Source: RBG-16-66-20 sp964564865 | GTDB taxonomy: Bacteria; Pseudomonadota; Gammaproteobacteria; Burkholderiales; SG8-39 | Reading direction: 5' to 3' | Assembly: GCA_964564865.1 (NCBI GenBank) | Contig: CAZMDA010000089.1 | Coordinates: 1 to 11,398, forward strand | Length of the DNA: 11,398 nucleotides | Part shown: positions 9,381 through 11,398 of the stretch, one piece after another | How the letters are laid out: every line of letters starts with the position of its first letter | Position numbering within the stretch: the first letter of the stretch is position 1 | The notes under the pieces: generated by a model | Databases searched by the model: none | Told to the model about the DNA's origin: nothing | The model's input: only the letters and a program-made list of their open reading frames with translations | Translations under genes and position numbers: made by a program

Positions 9381-9396
9381 TCGCGGCCGAGCGCGA
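9381..9396 (-). terminator. Weak hairpin after the binding-protein gene
   Basis: TCGCG-N6-CGCGA forms a 5-bp stem starting 12 bases beyond the stop codon of the upstream minus-strand gene. No T-tract follows on the minus strand, so it may stabilise the 3' end rather than terminate on its own. Confidence 0.25.
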
Positions 9397-9407
9397 CGGG
9401 AGACGAT

Positions 9408-10130
9408 CTACGCCGCCGGTGCGACGGTAAGACCCTTCACATCGTGTTTTGAGATCAATCGCCCGACCATCTCCCGCTTCGCCTCCTCCACGAAGTCCCG
9501 CAGCCAGGCCGCGCCCGCCTTGCGCGCGATCGGGGTGCCGATCGCCTGCTGCACGGCGGTGAACTTGCCCTCCAGGATCCGCGAGCCCGGTTGCTTCGCC
9601 TGGTCGGCGATCAGGCGCGGCTTCAACCCCGCCAGCGCATCCAGCTTCTCCTTGAGGAACAGCTGGTAGGAGGCCTCGATGCCCTCGGCGTGCACCAGTT
9701 GCGCGTGCTTGAGCGTGCGGCGCAGGTACATGTCGTAGGCGCTCTTCGCCGACACCGCGATGCGGACCCCGGGGCGGTCCACCTCGGCGACCGACTGGAT
9801 CGCCGATCCGGCCGGCACCAGGTAGGTCGATTCGATCTCCACGTAGGCGGGCGAGAAGGCAATCTCCCCCGCGCGCAGCGGGTCGGCGCCGATGAGGCCG
9901 ATGTCCCACTCGGCCACCGCCGCCACCACGTCGCCGGGCGCCGCGTAGGGCCGCAGCTCGACCGGCACGCCCAGGCGGCGCGCGATCTCGCGCCCCATGT
10001 CCGGGGCGACGCCGTCAGGCTCCCCGTTGGGCGTTTTCCCGTTGATGAGGAGGAAGTTGGACAGGTTGAGGCCGACGCGGAGCTTGCCCGTCGGCGCCAG
10101 TTCGGCGCGCAGTTCTGGAGTGACGTTCAA
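9408..10130 (-). CDS. Periplasmic-binding-protein-fold (SBP_bac_3) protein without signal peptide
   Basis: Homologous in fold to amino-acid ABC-transporter binding proteins, but likely cytoplasmic. From TTG 10130 it has 240 residues and begins MNVTPELRAELAPTGKLRVG, running directly into the first beta-strand of the fold with no hydrophobic leader. Recognisable SBP features are PDGVAPDMGREIARRLGVPVEL (38-59), WDIGLIGADPLRAGEIAFSPAYVEIESTYLVP (75-106), the second-lobe motif GVRIAVSAKSAYDMYLRRTL (121-140) and GTPIARKAGAAWLRDFVEEAK (199-218). The TTG is chosen because TCCTT (10137-10141; AAGGA on the minus strand) sits 6 bases upstream, homology starts there, and it overlaps the GNAT stop (TTGA). 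No permease or ATPase accompanies it. It could be a ligand-sensing or ligand-sequestering protein, or take part in a small-molecule modification step with the GNAT enzyme; the ligand is unknown. Confidence 0.8.
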   Translation of the reverse strand: MNVTPELRAELAPTGKLRVGLNLSNFLLINGKTPNGEPDGVAPDMGREIARRLGVPVELRPYAAPGDVVAAVAEWDIGLIGADPLRAGEIAFSPAYVEIESTYLVPAGSAIQSVAEVDRPGVRIAVSAKSAYDMYLRRTLKHAQLVHAEGIEASYQLFLKEKLDALAGLKPRLIADQAKQPGSRILEGKFTAVQQAIGTPIARKAGAAWLRDFVEEAKREMVGRLISKHDVKGLTVAPAA

Positions 10131-10561
10131 CGTTTTTCCTTGAGGCGTTTGACGAAAAAAACGCGGCTCTCGCCGCGGGGATAGTCCCGGATCCGGCCGA
10201 TGCTGCGGAAGCCGAGCTTGCGGTAGAAGCCCGGCGCCTGGAACGTGAAGGTGTTGAGGTAGACCAGGTCCTTGCCGGCGCGGCGGGCGCGGCGCTCGGC
10301 CTCCTGCATCAGCTTCTCGCCATACCCGGCGCCGCGGGCGCCATCCTCGAGCCACAGCAGCTCCACGAACAGCGCGTTCCAGTAGAGCTCGCCCGTCAGG
10401 CCGCCCACGATCCGGCCCTTGCCGTCGCGCGCCGAGAGCACCAGCCGGCGGTACTTCGGAGCGCCGGCCTTCGCTGCGTTGTAGGCGATCAGGCCGGCGC
10501 GGACGCGCCGGGCGACGGCGCGGGCGTTGCGTTTTTCCTCGACAATGCGGTGTGCGGGCAC
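10127..10561 (-). CDS. GNAT family N-acetyltransferase
   Basis: Acetyl-CoA-dependent acyltransferase of unknown substrate, cytoplasmic, 144 residues from GTG 10561. The core fold is plain: strand pair LVLSARDGKGRIVGGLTGEL (40-59), hydrophobic strand ALFVELLWLEDGARG, the acetyl-CoA-binding motif A R-G-A-G-Y-G (76-81) followed by helix EKLMQEAERRARRAG, and motif B LVYLNTFTFQAPGFYRKLGF (99-118). GTG 10561 gives a product of normal GNAT length and leaves 25 bases to the divergent dehydrogenase gene. Upstream ATGs in frame lie inside that gene and would encode antisense sequence. No good Shine-Dalgarno precedes the GTG, so the start is uncertain by a few codons. The stop overlaps the TTG start of the binding-protein-fold gene, so the two form an operon. 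A terminator-like hairpin lies inside its last codons. Confidence 0.85.
   Translation of the reverse strand: MPAHRIVEEKRNARAVARRVRAGLIAYNAAKAGAPKYRRLVLSARDGKGRIVGGLTGELYWNALFVELLWLEDGARGAGYGEKLMQEAERRARRAGKDLVYLNTFTFQAPGFYRKLGFRSIGRIRDYPRGESRVFFVKRLKEKR
10155..10177 (-). terminator. Terminator-like hairpin inside the 3' end of the GNAT gene
   Basis: Reading the minus strand, CGCGGC-GAGA-GCCGCG (10177-10162) is a perfect 6-bp all-GC stem with a GNRA-type tetraloop, followed at once by seven T's (10161-10155). This is the form of an intrinsic terminator, but it lies within codons for RGESRVFF, 25 bases before the stop codon begins, so termination here would leave an mRNA without a stop. Translating ribosomes should suppress it, coupling transcription of the next gene to translation of this one. 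Confidence 0.5.
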
Positions 10562-10586
10562 GACCCGGATTCTAATAGGAGGCGCA

Positions 10587-11398
10587 ATGAGCACGGTGGC
10601 ATTCATCGGATTGGGCGCGATGGGCTCGCGCATGGCGGCGAACCTGCACGCGGCTGGGCACAAGCTGCAGGCCTGGAACCGCGACGCTGCAAAGTCGAAA
10701 CCGTTCGCCGACAAGGGCATCACCGTGTGCCGCTCCGCGGCGGAGGCCGTGAAGGGCGCGGAGTTCGTCCTCTCCATCGTCGCCGACGACGTCGCGACGC
10801 GCGCGGTGATGCTGGCCGAGGGCGGCGTCATTGCCGCCTGCGCGCCGGGAACCATCGTCGTGGATTCCAGCACCAACACCCCGGCGATGGCGCGCGAGGT
10901 GGCGAAGGCGGCGGCAGCCAGGGGCGTCGTCTACCTGGACGCGCCGGTGTCGGGCTCGCTCGCGCAGGCGCAGGGCAAGGAACTGCTGTTCCTGGTCGGC
11001 GGCGACCAGGCCGCCTTCGACAAGGCGCTGCCGCTCCTTTCGGCGATGGGCAAGATGGCGAAGCGCATCGGCGACTCCGGGGCCGGGGCGACGCTCAAGC
11101 TTATCAACAACATGCTCGGGGCCTCGCTCACGGCCGCGATCGCGGAGGCGGCCCAGGCCATCGAGGCGGCCAACCTGGACCGCGAAGCCTGCACGGAGAT
11201 CCTGAACGACGGCGCCGCCGGCTCGCGCCTCACCAGGACCAAGCTGCCCAAGATCTTCAAGCGCGACTTTGCGCCGCAGTTCCAGCTGGAGCTGATGGAG
11301 AAAGACCTGCGCTATTTCCTGGCGTTGGCGCAGGAGCTGGACCGCCCGGCGCCGATTGCCTCGCTGGTGCGCAGCCAGTACCAGGCCGCGCGGCGCGC
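10587..11398 (+). CDS. NAD(P)-dependent beta-hydroxyacid dehydrogenase (3-hydroxyisobutyrate dehydrogenase family), 3' end cut
   Basis: Oxidises or reduces small beta-hydroxyacids or their semialdehydes (candidates: 3-hydroxyisobutyrate, tartronate semialdehyde, glyoxylate/succinic semialdehyde). About 270 residues are visible of a usual 290-300. The Rossmann fold opens at the N-terminus with FIGLGAMGSRMAANL (6-20). The substrate-binding motif is DAPVSGS (118-124), and the catalytic lysine is K171 in GATLKLINNML with N175. After the second strand the sequence is WNRD (30-33); Arg at 32 rather than an acidic residue favours NADP(H), as in glyoxylate/succinic semialdehyde reductases. The substrate cannot be fixed from sequence. 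The start ATG 10587 is preceded by a perfect AGGAGG (10577-10582). It is divergent from the GNAT gene. Confidence 0.9.
   Translation, partial: MSTVAFIGLGAMGSRMAANLHAAGHKLQAWNRDAAKSKPFADKGITVCRSAAEAVKGAEFVLSIVADDVATRAVMLAEGGVIAACAPGTIVVDSSTNTPAMAREVAKAAAARGVVYLDAPVSGSLAQAQGKELLFLVGGDQAAFDKALPLLSAMGKMAKRIGDSGAGATLKLINNMLGASLTAAIAEAAQAIEAANLDREACTEILNDGAAGSRLTRTKLPKIFKRDFAPQFQLELMEKDLRYFLALAQELDRPAPIASLVRSQYQAARR

Noticed and set aside
10131..10355. Extension of the binding-protein frame up to 10355
   Set aside because: It lies over the GNAT motif B region in another frame and gives Arg/Pro-rich shadow sequence; the SBP fold begins after TTG 10130.
10571..10576. TCTAAT resembling a -10 box before the dehydrogenase gene
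   Set aside because: It touches the AGGAGG, so transcription would start within or after the ribosome binding site, and no -35 lies 16-18 bases upstream.
10562..10879. N-terminal extension of the GNAT frame to 10879
   Set aside because: This part is antisense to the divergent dehydrogenase gene and not GNAT-like.

Overview
High-GC chromosomal DNA, most likely from a betaproteobacterium. This is inferred from the roughly two-thirds GC content, the GltIJKL-type acidic amino-acid transporter, the E. coli-like aspartase and the small two-partner-secretion proteins; there is no rRNA or other marker to fix the taxon. The window is densely coding: nine complete genes plus one cut at each edge. No stretch over 300 bases lacks a gene, and I saw no tRNA, rRNA, CRISPR array or insertion sequence.

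Left block (1-6697): an acidic amino-acid and ketone-body utilisation module. On the minus strand, aspartate ammonia-lyase (aspA) is followed by acetoacetyl-CoA synthetase, the two overlapping by one base (TAATG). The second gene runs off the left edge, probably only a few residues short of its end. Divergently, on the plus strand, lies a glutamate/aspartate ABC transporter operon gltI-gltJ-gltK-gltL (binding protein, two permeases, ATPase). An 83-bp gap separates the divergent genes. It carries a near-consensus sigma-54 promoter reading toward gltI, an overlapping sigma-70-like promoter, and a 15-bp palindrome on the gltI ribosome binding site. A strong intrinsic terminator with a UUCG loop lies between gltI and gltJ. 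Together these genes would import aspartate/glutamate and convert aspartate to fumarate and ammonia, while acetoacetate is activated to acetoacetyl-CoA.

Middle block (6728-9280): a two-partner secretion pair on the minus strand, convergent with gltL. An FhaC/ShlB-type TpsB outer-membrane transporter is followed by a very short TpsA-like exoprotein of 269 residues, little more than the secretion domain. This block is visibly less GC-rich than its flanks, suggesting separate acquisition.

Right block (9408-11398): on the minus strand, a small GNAT acetyltransferase overlaps a periplasmic-binding-protein-fold protein that has no signal peptide. The GNAT gene contains a perfect terminator-like hairpin plus T7 just before its stop codon. 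Divergently, on the plus strand, begins an NAD(P)-dependent 3-hydroxyisobutyrate-dehydrogenase-family gene cut by the window end.

No wholly new system is evident. The points most worth a second look are the sigma-54 control region, the miniature TpsA, the terminator inside the GNAT gene and the signal-less binding protein.
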